Of a stretch of 64,000 nt of DNA, positions 44,880 through 53,848 are shown one piece after another. Under the pieces are notes generated by a model. The model searched no databases. It saw only the letters and a program-made list of their open reading frames with translations, and was not told the origin of the DNA. The DNA is from Autumnicola psychrophila (GTDB lineage Bacteria > Bacteroidota > Bacteroidia > Flavobacteriales > Flavobacteriaceae): assembly GCF_031846645.1 (NCBI RefSeq), contig NZ_JAVRHN010000002.1, forward strand, positions 186,001 to 250,000, in the 5' to 3' direction. Within the stretch, counting starts at the first letter, position 1. Every line of letters begins with the position of its first letter. The position numbers and the translations under genes were made by a program.

Positions 44880-45703
44880 TGATCTTTGACTCCCATGTGC
44901 ATTTCTGGAAATACAATCCGCAGCGCGATTTGTGGATTAATGAATCTATGGGTGCCATAAAACGGGATTTTTCGCCTGAAGATTACAAAAACGCTATTCA
45001 GGATCAGGACGTGAAGGGCTGTATTGCCGTACAGGCAGATCAGTCTGAAGAAGAGACCGAATTTCTTCTGAAACTTGCTGAAGAAAATGGGATTATCAAA
45101 GGAGTTGTGGGATGGGTGGACCTTACCGCTGGCAATGTAGTTAAGAAACTGGAAAAATTCAGCCAAAACAAGTATCTAAAGGGCATCAGATATGTTCTTC
45201 AGGATAAGGAGAATGATTTTTGCCTGAACCAGACTTTCCTGAACGGAATTTCAAAACTTCAGCAATTCAACCTTACCTATGATATTTTGGTAGATTATCG
45301 TCAGCTCAATTCTATTATTCATCTGGCAGAAGATTTCCCGGAGCAGGCGTTTGTATTGGACCACCTGGGAAAGCCGGATATCAAAAACATCAAATATCAG
45401 GATTGGAAGCAAAATATAGAACGTTTGGCACAATTTCCAAATGTTCACTGCAAAATTTCAGGAATGGTCACAGAAGCCGACTGGGAAAACTGGAAACCTG
45501 AAAATTTTAAACCTTACCTGGACACCGTTTTCAGTTTTTTCGGAACAGAAAGGATATTTTTTGGCTCCGACTGGCCGGTATGCACATTGGCCGGGGACTA
45601 CGAAAGCGTTACCAACCTTCTTAAAGACTACACCTCCATTTTTAGCACTTCCGAAAAAGAAGCTATTTTCTTCAAAAACGCGCAGAAATTCTACAATATC
45701 TAA
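44879..45703 (+). CDS. Amidohydrolase-2 family protein, probable L-fuconolactonase
   Basis: The 274-residue protein starts with the metal motif FDSHVHFWKY and contains VLDHLGKPDIK, CKISGM and FGSDWPVC, the signatures of the COG3618 lactonase group. It would open L-fucono-1,5-lactone to L-fuconate. Coupling to the FAH gene and position before GH95 support this. Related members act on other sugar lactones, so the exact lactone is inferred. Confidence 0.87.
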   Translation: MIFDSHVHFWKYNPQRDLWINESMGAIKRDFSPEDYKNAIQDQDVKGCIAVQADQSEEETEFLLKLAEENGIIKGVVGWVDLTAGNVVKKLEKFSQNKYLKGIRYVLQDKENDFCLNQTFLNGISKLQQFNLTYDILVDYRQLNSIIHLAEDFPEQAFVLDHLGKPDIKNIKYQDWKQNIERLAQFPNVHCKISGMVTEADWENWKPENFKPYLDTVFSFFGTERIFFGSDWPVCTLAGDYESVTNLLKDYTSIFSTSEKEAIFFKNAQKFYNI

Positions 45704-45706
45704 GCC

Positions 45707-48070
45707 ATGCAAAATCGGTTCATTCCACTTTTTTTGATGCTTGCCCTTATGTTGATTCCATTCAGTAGCCATTCCCAGGATTCAACTTCTAAAAACCTGT
45801 TATGGTATGAAAGTCCGGCAGAAAACTGGGATCATGCTCTTCCGGTTGGAAATGGCCGTTTGGGAGCAATGGTTTTTGGCGATCCAAAGAGCGAAAGGAT
45901 TCAGCTAAATGAAGATTCTATGTGGCCTGGTGGACCGGATTGGGGTAATAGTAAAGGTACACCGGAAGATCTCGCTGAAATTAGAAAACTGGTAAACGAA
46001 GGTAAAGTGCATCTTGCCGATAGTCTTATCGTAGAACATTTTTCATTTAAAGGCGTAGCCCGTTCCCATCAAACCATGGGCGATTTGTTTATAGAATATC
46101 AGAATAAGGATGTAAATGATTATAAGCGCAGCCTGGATTTTGCAAAAGCTGTGGCCAGCTCTTCCTGGAAATCTGGTGGCCATAAAGTTTCTCAGGAGGT
46201 ATTTGCCTCAGCACCAGACGATGTACTTATCGTTCGGATTAAAACGGAAAATCCTGATGGAATTAATTTCAAACTCCGCATGAACCGTCCTGATGATAAC
46301 GGGCATCCCACCGTAGAAGTTACTTCCCCTGAAAATAACGTGCTCAACATGCGCGGCATGGTTACCCAATATGCCGGCGCAAAAAATTCTGAGCCAATAG
46401 AGATAGATTACGGAGTAAAGTTTGAAACCATTCTTGAAGCTGATATAAAACAAGGCTCGGTAACTTCTGAAAACGGTACGCTAACGTTTAAAAATGTGCA
46501 GGAGGCTATATTATACATTGTAAGCAGTACTTCCTTCTATCATGACAATTATATTTCGAATAATGAAAGAACCCTTGAAAGTCTTCAGAGTAAAGATTAC
46601 GATTCTTTGTTGTCCAGACATATTGAAGATTACCAGCAGTATTTTAACCGCGTATCTATAGATTTAGGTGAAAAAGAACCGGATACACTTTCTACCACAG
46701 AGCGACTTCAACGGGTAAAAGACGGTCAGTCTGACCGTGATTTGGTAGAAAAACTCTTCCAATATGGCCGATATTTGTTGATTTCGAGCTCCCGCCCGGG
46801 TACAAATCCTGCGAATTTGCAAGGGCTCTGGAATAAAGATATCCAGGCGCCGTGGAATGCTGATTATCACCTCAACATCAACCTGCAAATGAATTACTGG
46901 CCTGCAGGGCCCACAAACCTTAGCGAACTTCAGGAACCACTTTTTGATTTTACTGATAGACTTATAGAAAGAGGAAAAATTCTTGCCAAAGAACAATATG
47001 GAATGAGCGGCACCGTAGCACATCAAACTTCAGATCTTTGGGCATCTCCCTGGATGCAGGCCGAAACAGCTTACTGGGGTTCCTGGATTCATGGTGGTGG
47101 CTGGCTGGCGCAACATTACTGGGAGCATTACCAGTTCACGCAGGATACCACCTTTTTAAAAGAACGTGCCTATCCCGCTCTAAAAGCTTATGCTGAATTT
47201 TATTCAGATTGGCTTACTGAAGATCCGCGTGACGGCACCTTAATTTCCACTCCCGAAACCTCACCTGAAAATCGTTATCTGGCTCAAGATGGACAGCCTG
47301 CTGCCCTATCCCGCGGCACTGCTATGGGCCATCAGATTATTGCTGAAGTTTTTGATAACACCATTGCGTCTGCTCAAATATTGGGAAAATCTGATGATTT
47401 TATTCAGAAGATAAAAGATCAGCGCGGGCAATTACGCACCGGAATACAAATTGGAAAATACGGAAGAATTCTGGAATGGGACCGTGAATATGAAGAACCT
47501 GAAAAAGGCCATCGCCATATTTCTCATTTATACGCTTTACATCCGGGCGATGATATTACCAGCGAAGATCCGGAATTATTTGAAGCCGCCCGAAAAACCA
47601 TTGAGCATCGCCTGGAGCATGGCGGCGCAGGGCCGGGATGGAGCCGTGCCTGGATCATAAATTTTTACGCCAGGCTATTAAATCCTGAAGCGGCATACGA
47701 AAATATCCAACTTTTTATGGAGCGTTCTATTTATCCTAATTTACTGGATATCCATCCTCCTTTTCAGATAGATGGAAACTTCGGATTTACAGCCGGAATT
47801 GCCGAAATGTTGCTGCAATCGCACGAAGGTTTTCTAAGGATTTTACCTGCCCTTCCTGAGGAATGGCCAAATGGAAAAATAAAAGGTCTTAAAGCACGGG
47901 GAAATATTGAAGTGGATATTGCATGGGAAGATGGAAAATTGGAACAACTGAAGTTAACTTCAGAAGAAGATAAAACCGTTCAGGTGAAATATGGAGAAAA
48001 CAAAATTCAGGTAGAAATGAAGGCAGGAAAAGCGACTATTTTAGACATAAATTCAGAATTAATAGAATGA
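45707..48070 (+). CDS. Glycoside hydrolase family 95, probable alpha-1,2-L-fucosidase
   Basis: The 787-residue secreted protein has signal MLIPFSSHSQ. An N-terminal beta region is followed by an (alpha/alpha)6 barrel. GH95 catalytic-site motifs are kept: N390/N392 in DYHLNINLQMNYW, acid E521 in STPETSPENRY and D689 in PFQIDGNFGFTAG. They correspond to the N, N, E and D site of the inverting bifidobacterial AfcA fucosidase. It would release terminal alpha-1,2-L-fucose from galactosyl side chains, feeding the adjacent catabolic enzymes. Some GH95 members are galactosidases, but the fucose operon context argues against that. Confidence 0.92.
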   Translation: MQNRFIPLFLMLALMLIPFSSHSQDSTSKNLLWYESPAENWDHALPVGNGRLGAMVFGDPKSERIQLNEDSMWPGGPDWGNSKGTPEDLAEIRKLVNEGKVHLADSLIVEHFSFKGVARSHQTMGDLFIEYQNKDVNDYKRSLDFAKAVASSSWKSGGHKVSQEVFASAPDDVLIVRIKTENPDGINFKLRMNRPDDNGHPTVEVTSPENNVLNMRGMVTQYAGAKNSEPIEIDYGVKFETILEADIKQGSVTSENGTLTFKNVQEAILYIVSSTSFYHDNYISNNERTLESLQSKDYDSLLSRHIEDYQQYFNRVSIDLGEKEPDTLSTTERLQRVKDGQSDRDLVEKLFQYGRYLLISSSRPGTNPANLQGLWNKDIQAPWNADYHLNINLQMNYWPAGPTNLSELQEPLFDFTDRLIERGKILAKEQYGMSGTVAHQTSDLWASPWMQAETAYWGSWIHGGGWLAQHYWEHYQFTQDTTFLKERAYPALKAYAEFYSDWLTEDPRDGTLISTPETSPENRYLAQDGQPAALSRGTAMGHQIIAEVFDNTIASAQILGKSDDFIQKIKDQRGQLRTGIQIGKYGRILEWDREYEEPEKGHRHISHLYALHPGDDITSEDPELFEAARKTIEHRLEHGGAGPGWSRAWIINFYARLLNPEAAYENIQLFMERSIYPNLLDIHPPFQIDGNFGFTAGIAEMLLQSHEGFLRILPALPEEWPNGKIKGLKARGNIEVDIAWEDGKLEQLKLTSEEDKTVQVKYGENKIQVEMKAGKATILDINSELIE

Positions 48071-48074
48071 TAAT

Positions 48075-48857
48075 ATGGATTTAGAACTTCAGGAGAAAGT
48101 AATTATAGTTACAGGAGGTACCAAGGGAATTGGGAAAGCCATTTCAAAAGGAATCGCCTCGGAAGGGGGAATTCCTGTATTTATTGGCCGCACCAGTGCA
48201 GACGGAAAGAAACTTCTGAAGGAGCTTCAGCAAAAAGGTGAGAATGGACATTTTATTCAGGCCGATCTTAATGATCCTGAAGCCTGTAAAAATATTGTTG
48301 CTGAAACTGTTGAAAAATTCGGTAAGATTTACGGACTGGTTAATAATGCCGGCACGAATGACGGCATTGGCCTGGAAAATGGTACTCCTGAAAAATTTAA
48401 AAATTCGGTTATTTCCAACCTTAACCATTATTATGAAATGGCGCATTATTGCGTTAAACACATAAAAGCTTCCAAAGGCAGTATTGTAAACATCAGTTCT
48501 AAAACGGCAATTACCGGCCAGGGAGGCACTTCGGGATATGCTGCCGCCAAAGGTGCACAACTTGCTTTGACCCGGGAATGGGCTGTAGAGCTCCTATCTT
48601 ACGGAGTAAGGGTAAACGCGATAGTTCCTGCTGAAGTTCAGACTCCGCAATATGACAACTGGATTGCTACTTTTGATAATCCCGAAGAAAAACTGAAAAA
48701 CATAATCCAGAATATCCCTTTAGGTAAAAGAATGACGACCAGCGAGGAAATTGCCCATACCGCTCTTTTCCTTCTTTCAGAAAAATCTGCGCATACTACG
48801 GGTCAGCATTTGGTGGTAGACGGAGGTTATACCCACCTGGACCGATCGATTACTTAA
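48075..48857 (+). CDS. SDR oxidoreductase, probable L-fucose dehydrogenase
   Basis: The 260-residue classical SDR has TGGTKGIG, NNAGTND, the catalytic serine in NISSKTA and Y-x-x-x-K as YAAAK. The substrate-side loop NAIVPAEVQTPQYDNWI resembles that of bacterial L-fucose dehydrogenases as I recall them. It closes the operon 4 bp after GH95 and would oxidise the freed L-fucose to its lactone. Role division with the SDR at 43235 is inferred. Confidence 0.78.
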   Translation: MDLELQEKVIIVTGGTKGIGKAISKGIASEGGIPVFIGRTSADGKKLLKELQQKGENGHFIQADLNDPEACKNIVAETVEKFGKIYGLVNNAGTNDGIGLENGTPEKFKNSVISNLNHYYEMAHYCVKHIKASKGSIVNISSKTAITGQGGTSGYAAAKGAQLALTREWAVELLSYGVRVNAIVPAEVQTPQYDNWIATFDNPEEKLKNIIQNIPLGKRMTTSEEIAHTALFLLSEKSAHTTGQHLVVDGGYTHLDRSIT

Positions 48858-48900
48858 ATTAACGTGCCGTCCCTTTCCAGAGTTCTTCAGCAAAAATAAT

Positions 48901-49186
48901 GTATGTCCTGAAATGGAAATTATCTGTCTTTAATCAGAGGAGAGTGTAAAGTGGAAAATTCTTTGGTTTTAAGATGAGAGCCTGAAAATGACGATTATCG
49001 ACCTCCTGCAAGGTTTTAGAAACCTTGTAGGTTTGATTATTTTCTTATACCCTACAAGATCAAAAAAGAACTTGCAGGAAATACAATCATCAAAAATGAT
49101 GGATGCCCTGAAATGCCAGTTATTGACTTCTATTAGAGGAAATTAGAGTTTTTAAGAGAGAGCCTAAAAATGACAATTATCGATCT
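48901..49186. repeat. Composite repeat: two copies of the dispersed unit around a palindromic element
   Basis: Unit A (48901-49004) and unit B (49101-49186) share the same order of motifs: TCCTGAAATG..., TTA(A)TCAGAGGA..., GAGAGCCT, then AAAATGAC(A/G)ATTATCGA(C/T)CT. Between them, CCTGCAAG (49005-49012), CTTGTAGG (49024-49031), CCTACAAG (49051-49058) and CTTGCAGG (49071-49078) form nested inverted repeats, including a perfect 8-bp hairpin CAAGGTTT/AAACCTTG (49009-49027). This fills the 370-bp space after the fucose operon, and no gene is present. Confidence 0.7.
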
Positions 49187-49229
49187 AAAGCTTTAGATCT
49201 GAATGGTTCTAAAAATGTTCAGGAGAATA

Positions 49230-51227
49230 CTAATCTTTATAAGCAGAAATTCCTTCCTGTAACCATTGATAATATTCGTCGGGATCTGGAGTATAGGCTG
49301 CGGGCTCGTTAAGTTTTTCTCCGCTGGCATCCAGTAGCACATAAAACGGTTGGGCATTTGCTTCAAACCTGCTAATCTGAAAGTCGCTCCATTTCTGGCC
49401 TACCGTAGTGATTTCCTTTCCTGTGATTTCTGAAGTATAAGTGTCTTCTTCAGGTAAATCTCGTTTATCATCCACATAAAGTGATATAAGGACAATATCG
49501 TTCTTCAAAATATCCAAAATGCGCTGTTTTGGCCATACATTTTGCTCCATTTTCCTGCAGTTAACGCACGCCCATCCCGTAAAATCCAGCATTACCGGCT
49601 TACCGACCTCTTCAGCATATTCCAATCCTCTTTCAAAATCGTTGAAGACCAGGATGTCGTGCGGAGGCATCAGGTGCGCGCCTTCGGGTAATTTTGCATT
49701 AGCTGCCGTTCCTGAAGCTACATTTTTTGTGTACCCTACTCCATACGGGGATTCACTGTACTCCAGAGGCGGCGGAAAAGCGCTGATAAAGTTCAGCGGA
49801 GCTCCCCAAAGCCCCGGGATAAGATATATTGTAAATGTGAGCACCAACAATCCCATTATCAGTCTACCTACTGAAATGGATTCCAGCGGAGAATCATGTG
49901 GCAGTTTTATTTTTCCGAATAAATATAAGGCAAGCGTTCCAAAAATCGCAATCCAGATGGCGATAAACACTTCGCGTTCCAAAAGGTGCAGTTGTAGCAC
50001 CAGGTCTGCCTGAGAAAGGAACTTGAAAGCCAGCGCCAGTTCCAGGAATCCGAGAAAAACTTTTACGGTATTTAACCAACCACCGCTCTTTGGCAGTGTG
50101 TTCATCCACCCCGGGAAGGCAGCAAAAAGCGCAAACGGCAAAGCAATAGCCAAAGAAAAACCCAGCATTCCCACAATTGGTGCAATTCCTCCTTTTGAAG
50201 CGGCCTGCACTAACAATGTTCCCACAATAGGACCGGTACAGGAAAAGGACACAATTGCCAACGCCAACGCCATAAAGAAAATGCCAATTATCCCTCCTCG
50301 ATCTGCCTGGGAATCTACTTTGTTGGCCCAGGAATTGGGAAGCATGATATCGAAAGCCCCAAAAAATGAGATCGCAAAAATGACCAATATGGCGAAGAAA
50401 ATGAGGTTAAACCAGACGTTAGTCGCCAGTGCATTTAGAGAATCTGCGCCAAAAATGGCAGTTACGGCTGTTCCAAGCAAAACATAAATAACAACAATGG
50501 AAATCCCATAAATTATTGCATTCCGAATTCCCTTTGCCCGGGTTTTACTTTGCTTGGTAAAATAACTCACCGTCATGGGAATCATAGGAAAAACGCAGGG
50601 CGTAAGTAGTGCCGCAAAACCTGAAAGGAAGGCAATAAAGAAGATACTCCACAATCCATTTTTGTTCTCCTTTGCAGAAGTTATTCCGGTTTCTACTTCA
50701 TTAGAAATATCTACAGGTTCTTCTAAATCTACATTATCATTAAAAATTGAAGGATCTGCGGAAGGATTTATGCCGCCAGCCGGTACTGTTAAAGTAAATT
50801 CTTCCAGGCTTGGTGGTAAGCAACGCTCATCGTCGCAAACCATGAATTCTACAGAAGCATTTATTATAGCCGCTTCTTTCAGTAAAACTATACGTTGCTG
50901 AAAGGAGGCTTTATCTTCAAAATACTTTATGCGCATTTCAAAGACAGGATCATCTACTGTTATGCCCTCCTCTTCTTCCGTTTCTCCTAAAAGTTCATAA
51001 TTGTCATTTTTTTCATATGAGAAAGTAGTGGGAATTGGTCCGTTTTCAGGAACATCCTGGGCGTAAAGGTGCCATCCCGCTTCAATTTCCGCAGAAAAAA
51101 TAAGTAGATATTCATTTTCGGATTCTGAAACTTTTTCAACACTCGCCGACCATTCTACAGGGTCATAAATCTGAGAGAATCCCTGCAGGGAAAAGAGAAG
51201 AAATATAATGAGGATAAAATTCTTCAT
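49230..51227 (-). CDS. dsbD: Thiol:disulfide interchange protein DsbD
   Basis: The 665-residue membrane protein moves reducing power from cytosolic thioredoxin to the periplasm. A signal peptide (LFSLQGFSQ) leads to an N-terminal periplasmic domain with C-x4-C in MVCDDERCLPP. About eight membrane segments follow (about 195-480), including the redox pair region LLTPCVFPMIP and SFSCTGPIVG. The C-terminal thioredoxin domain carries CVNC in FTGWACVNCRKME. Its partners could include the SCO protein encoded nearby. Confidence 0.95.
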   Translation of the reverse strand: MKNFILIIFLLFSLQGFSQIYDPVEWSASVEKVSESENEYLLIFSAEIEAGWHLYAQDVPENGPIPTTFSYEKNDNYELLGETEEEEGITVDDPVFEMRIKYFEDKASFQQRIVLLKEAAIINASVEFMVCDDERCLPPSLEEFTLTVPAGGINPSADPSIFNDNVDLEEPVDISNEVETGITSAKENKNGLWSIFFIAFLSGFAALLTPCVFPMIPMTVSYFTKQSKTRAKGIRNAIIYGISIVVIYVLLGTAVTAIFGADSLNALATNVWFNLIFFAILVIFAISFFGAFDIMLPNSWANKVDSQADRGGIIGIFFMALALAIVSFSCTGPIVGTLLVQAASKGGIAPIVGMLGFSLAIALPFALFAAFPGWMNTLPKSGGWLNTVKVFLGFLELALAFKFLSQADLVLQLHLLEREVFIAIWIAIFGTLALYLFGKIKLPHDSPLESISVGRLIMGLLVLTFTIYLIPGLWGAPLNFISAFPPPLEYSESPYGVGYTKNVASGTAANAKLPEGAHLMPPHDILVFNDFERGLEYAEEVGKPVMLDFTGWACVNCRKMEQNVWPKQRILDILKNDIVLISLYVDDKRDLPEEDTYTSEITGKEITTVGQKWSDFQISRFEANAQPFYVLLDASGEKLNEPAAYTPDPDEYYQWLQEGISAYKD

Positions 51228-51296
51228 GATAGTAGGTGATTTTAAGTCCTTCTGAAGGTATTAAAACCTAAAAAAGACATCTTCTGAAAAAATAAA

Positions 51297-51397
51297 GAGA
51301 CTGCCTGAAAATGCCAATTATCGAATGGGATATTTTAAATCGACTTCTAAAACTGAATATTCAGAAACACGAAAATTGTCATTTTGGAGACCTCTCC
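51297..51397. repeat. Inverted pair of dispersed repeats between rseP and dsbD
   Basis: A forward copy (51297-51324, core AAAATGCCAATTATCGA) faces a reverse copy (51370-51397, core on the minus strand CCAAAATGACAATTTTCG), 45 bp apart. The pair sits between the rseP stop and the dsbD start, so it may mark the dsbD 5' region or, as a stem, a transcript boundary. Confidence 0.65.
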
Positions 51398-51410
51398 TTC
51401 AATTCAAAGT

Positions 51411-52727
51411 TTATTCAAACAGCCATTTATAAATATCATTTCCGTTGGCGTAAAGCACAAGCGCAAAAATGATAACGAAGCCAATTAACTGTGCTACTTC
51501 CATAAACTTATCATTTGGTGTTCTTCCGGTGATCATTTCATAAAGCAAAAACACGACGTGGCCACCGTCTAAAGCCGGAATCGGCAGAATGTTCATAAAA
51601 GCCAATATTATCGAAATAAAGGCAGTTGTATGCCAAAAACCGGCCCAGTTCCAGGTATCAGGAAACAAGCCGCCTATCGCGCCGAAACCTCCAAGTTGAG
51701 AAGCACCTTTTTTGGTAAAAACATATTCAAATTGGGCAACATAATCGTGCAATGTCCAGTAACCGTAATCAAAACCTTCAGAAATACTTTCGGCAAAGCC
51801 ATATTCACGTTTCTCGAACTCGAAACCTCGAACCGCTGCCACGCCTATTAATCCCTCCTCATCTGGAGTAATCATAGCACCCTTAATCTCACCGCCACGT
51901 TCAAAAACCACTTCTATTTCCTTATTGGGATTTCCTTTTGTAATAGGACTTACTTCGTGCCAGTAACCGATTTCCTGACTATTCAAAGAAATTATGCTGT
52001 CTCCCTGCTGAAGACCGGCCAACGCTGCTGCCCTGTCTGCCACCACGGTATCCAGTACCGGCGACTGTATAGGTACAAAAGGCTGCATAATTCCTTCTTC
52101 CCACATTTGGGCACCAACGGTCTCTGGAATAGAGATAGTTTCTTCACTTCCATCCTGGTGTAAAACGGTGATAGAAGTCACATCCCGCATAAAAAGATGG
52201 CGGTTAATATCGAGGCTATTTTCAAAGCTGGTTCCGTTCACCTCCATGATCCTGTCTCCATCTTCAAAACCATATTCCTTAAATTCGTCTACTACTGCAA
52301 AACCATCGGGCATCTGCTCAGGACCAACATAACGGGTTCCATAAACGAAAAGGATCATCATAAAAATAACGAAACCCAATACCAGGTTTACGGTGACCCC
52401 TCCCAGCATAATGATCAAACGCTGCCATGCCGGTTTACTACGGAATTCCCAGGGCTGTGGCGGCTGCGCCATCTGCTCTTTGTCCATACTCTCATCTATC
52501 ATCCCGGAAATCTTTACGTAACCACCAAGCGGCAGCCACCCAATTCCGTAGACAGTATCGCCTATTTTCTTTTTGAAAAGCGCAAATTTTACATCGAAAA
52601 ACAGGAAAAATTTCTCTACTCGTGTTTTAAATATCTTGGCGGGGATGTAATGCCCAAATTCGTGTAATACAATAAGCAATGATAAACTTAGTAAAAGTTG
52701 TATTGCTTTAACTGCAAATGGATCCAT
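51411..52727 (-). CDS. rseP: RseP-type site-2 metalloprotease
   Basis: The 438-residue membrane zinc protease has HEFGH in the first helix (LLIVLHEFGHYIPA) and the second metal/active motif ILPIPALDGGHVVF near the C-terminus. GYVKISGM and two PDZ regions lie between them (about 130-305). Site-2 proteases cut anti-sigma factors and other membrane proteins in regulated proteolysis. No partner anti-sigma gene is adjacent. It is divergent from the SCO gene. Confidence 0.94.
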   Translation of the reverse strand: MDPFAVKAIQLLLSLSLLIVLHEFGHYIPAKIFKTRVEKFFLFFDVKFALFKKKIGDTVYGIGWLPLGGYVKISGMIDESMDKEQMAQPPQPWEFRSKPAWQRLIIMLGGVTVNLVLGFVIFMMILFVYGTRYVGPEQMPDGFAVVDEFKEYGFEDGDRIMEVNGTSFENSLDINRHLFMRDVTSITVLHQDGSEETISIPETVGAQMWEEGIMQPFVPIQSPVLDTVVADRAAALAGLQQGDSIISLNSQEIGYWHEVSPITKGNPNKEIEVVFERGGEIKGAMITPDEEGLIGVAAVRGFEFEKREYGFAESISEGFDYGYWTLHDYVAQFEYVFTKKGASQLGGFGAIGGLFPDTWNWAGFWHTTAFISIILAFMNILPIPALDGGHVVFLLYEMITGRTPNDKFMEVAQLIGFVIIFALVLYANGNDIYKWLFE

Positions 52728-52855
52728 TCTTTAAACTTCAAAATTTAATCGCACAAAAGTAACTTTTTAAAAACTACTAGAAAAGTATTAATCTACCACT
52801 GTTCGCATTTCTGAAATTTTTTGCTTCCAATTGCGACTATTTGATTCCCAGCAGT

Positions 52856-52863
52856 TAATTTTG
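52856..52863 (+). promoter_or_regulatory. Candidate -7 promoter element for the SCO gene
   Basis: TAATTTTG lies 17 bp before the ATG at 52880. A TTG at 52831 is a possible -33 partner, 22 bp away. Confidence 0.45.
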
Positions 52864-52879
52864 CATCAAAATTTTATTC

Positions 52880-53545
52880 ATGCTAAAGTTTTTTAAGCGT
52901 TACAAAACCTTTGCCATAGTTTTTTCCATTCTGTCGGCAATTATACTGGTTAGTATTTATTCGCTGCTTAAACCTGAAAAAACTTTACCAATTTATCAAC
53001 CAGACATGGTGAATGCAGAATTGGTGGATACTACTGTTCAATATATAAGAAAGTATCACAAAATTGCAGATTTTGAACTTGTGAACCAAAATGGAGATAC
53101 TATAACCGAAGCGTTTTATAAAGATAAAATTTATGTAGCCGATTTCTTCTTTACGACCTGCCTTACCATTTGCCCCATTATGACAGATCATATGGTTAAA
53201 ATACAGGAGAAGATAAAAGATGACCCTGAAGTTTTCCTGCTCTCACACACTGTGTTTCCAAAGACAGACAGCGTACCCGTGTTAAAAAAATATGCAGAAG
53301 AAAAAGGTGTAATAGATGGGAAATGGAATCTTGTTACGGGTGATAAAAAGAAGATTTATGATCTCGCCAGAAAATCTTATCTCGCTACAAAAAGTACAGG
53401 AGATGGTGGAAAATATGACATGATCCATACAGAAAATTTTGTTCTTGTGGATAAGGATAGACAAATACGTGGCTTTTACGACGGCACAGATCCTGAAGCT
53501 ATCGAAAAACTTATGGCAGATATTGAATTTTTAAAGAACAAATAA
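52880..53545 (+). CDS. SCO1/SenC-family copper chaperone-like protein
   Basis: The 221-residue protein has a single N-terminal membrane anchor (about 10-31). Its thioredoxin-like fold has the SCO copper motif C-x3-C in FTTCLTICPIM and the distal histidine in MIHTENFVLVD. SCO proteins deliver copper to, or reduce, the CuA site of cytochrome oxidase. It may be transcribed separately from feoAB, which follows after 71 bp with its own promoter-like element. Confidence 0.92.
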   Translation: MLKFFKRYKTFAIVFSILSAIILVSIYSLLKPEKTLPIYQPDMVNAELVDTTVQYIRKYHKIADFELVNQNGDTITEAFYKDKIYVADFFFTTCLTICPIMTDHMVKIQEKIKDDPEVFLLSHTVFPKTDSVPVLKKYAEEKGVIDGKWNLVTGDKKKIYDLARKSYLATKSTGDGGKYDMIHTENFVLVDKDRQIRGFYDGTDPEAIEKLMADIEFLKNK

Positions 53546-53581
53546 ATAAGCTTCAGGCTTTTCTACCATTTTTATTTCCCT

Positions 53582-53611
53582 TACTTTTGCCTTGTTTAAA
53601 ATCAATCTAAA
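53582..53611 (+). promoter_or_regulatory. feoAB promoter element with imperfect DtxR-like palindrome
   Basis: TACTTTTG (53582-53589) matches TAnnTTTG. It is followed by TTAAAATCAATCTAAA (53596-53611), whose reverse complement TTTAGATTGATTTTAA is a degenerate version of the perfect palindrome TTTAGACAAGTCTAAA at 60808. It would cover the expected transcription start, a classic position for iron-dependent repression. Confidence 0.45.
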
Positions 53612-53616
53612 TAACA

Positions 53617-53847
53617 TTGAAAGTTACCGTAGCACATCTCAGGCGAGGACAAAAGGGAATTATAAAAGAATTCTCTGCTGATAATGTTCCGCTTAAACTT
53701 TTGGAAATGGGTTGCCTGCCAGGGAACGAGGTAGAGCTGGTACAAATAGCTCCTTTTAGAGACCCCCTTTACTTAAATGTTAACGGTAGCCATCTTGCCA
53801 TTAGGAAGGAAACTGCATTGCACATTGAAATTGAACTAATCGATTAG
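53617..53847 (+). CDS. feoA: Ferrous iron transport protein A
   Basis: The 76-residue SH3-like protein (VTVAHLRRGQKGIIKEF, LLEMGCLPGNEVELV, PLYLNVNGSHLAIRKE) is typical of FeoA, which binds FeoB and affects its GTPase activity. The start is a TTG. No ATG or GTG upstream gives a better family alignment, and homologues begin M-K-x-T at this point. The feoB ATG follows by 1 bp. Confidence 0.93.
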   Translation: MKVTVAHLRRGQKGIIKEFSADNVPLKLLEMGCLPGNEVELVQIAPFRDPLYLNVNGSHLAIRKETALHIEIELID

Positions 53848-53848
53848 C

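Noticed and set aside
22986..49186. Repeat copies at both edges as boundaries of a transferred island carrying the utilization locus
   Set aside because: The same repeats occur at 8.5, 11.8 and 51.3 kb near housekeeping genes, so flanking is not specific. No integrase and no clear direct repeat of an attachment site were found.
49519..50487. Long plus-strand ORFs (164 and 154 codons) within dsbD
   Set aside because: Antisense to membrane and thioredoxin segments of DsbD, with no motif of their own.
52197..52667. 156-codon plus-strand ORF within rseP
   Set aside because: Antisense shadow. The rseP frame has HEFGH, PDZ and LDGGH motifs.
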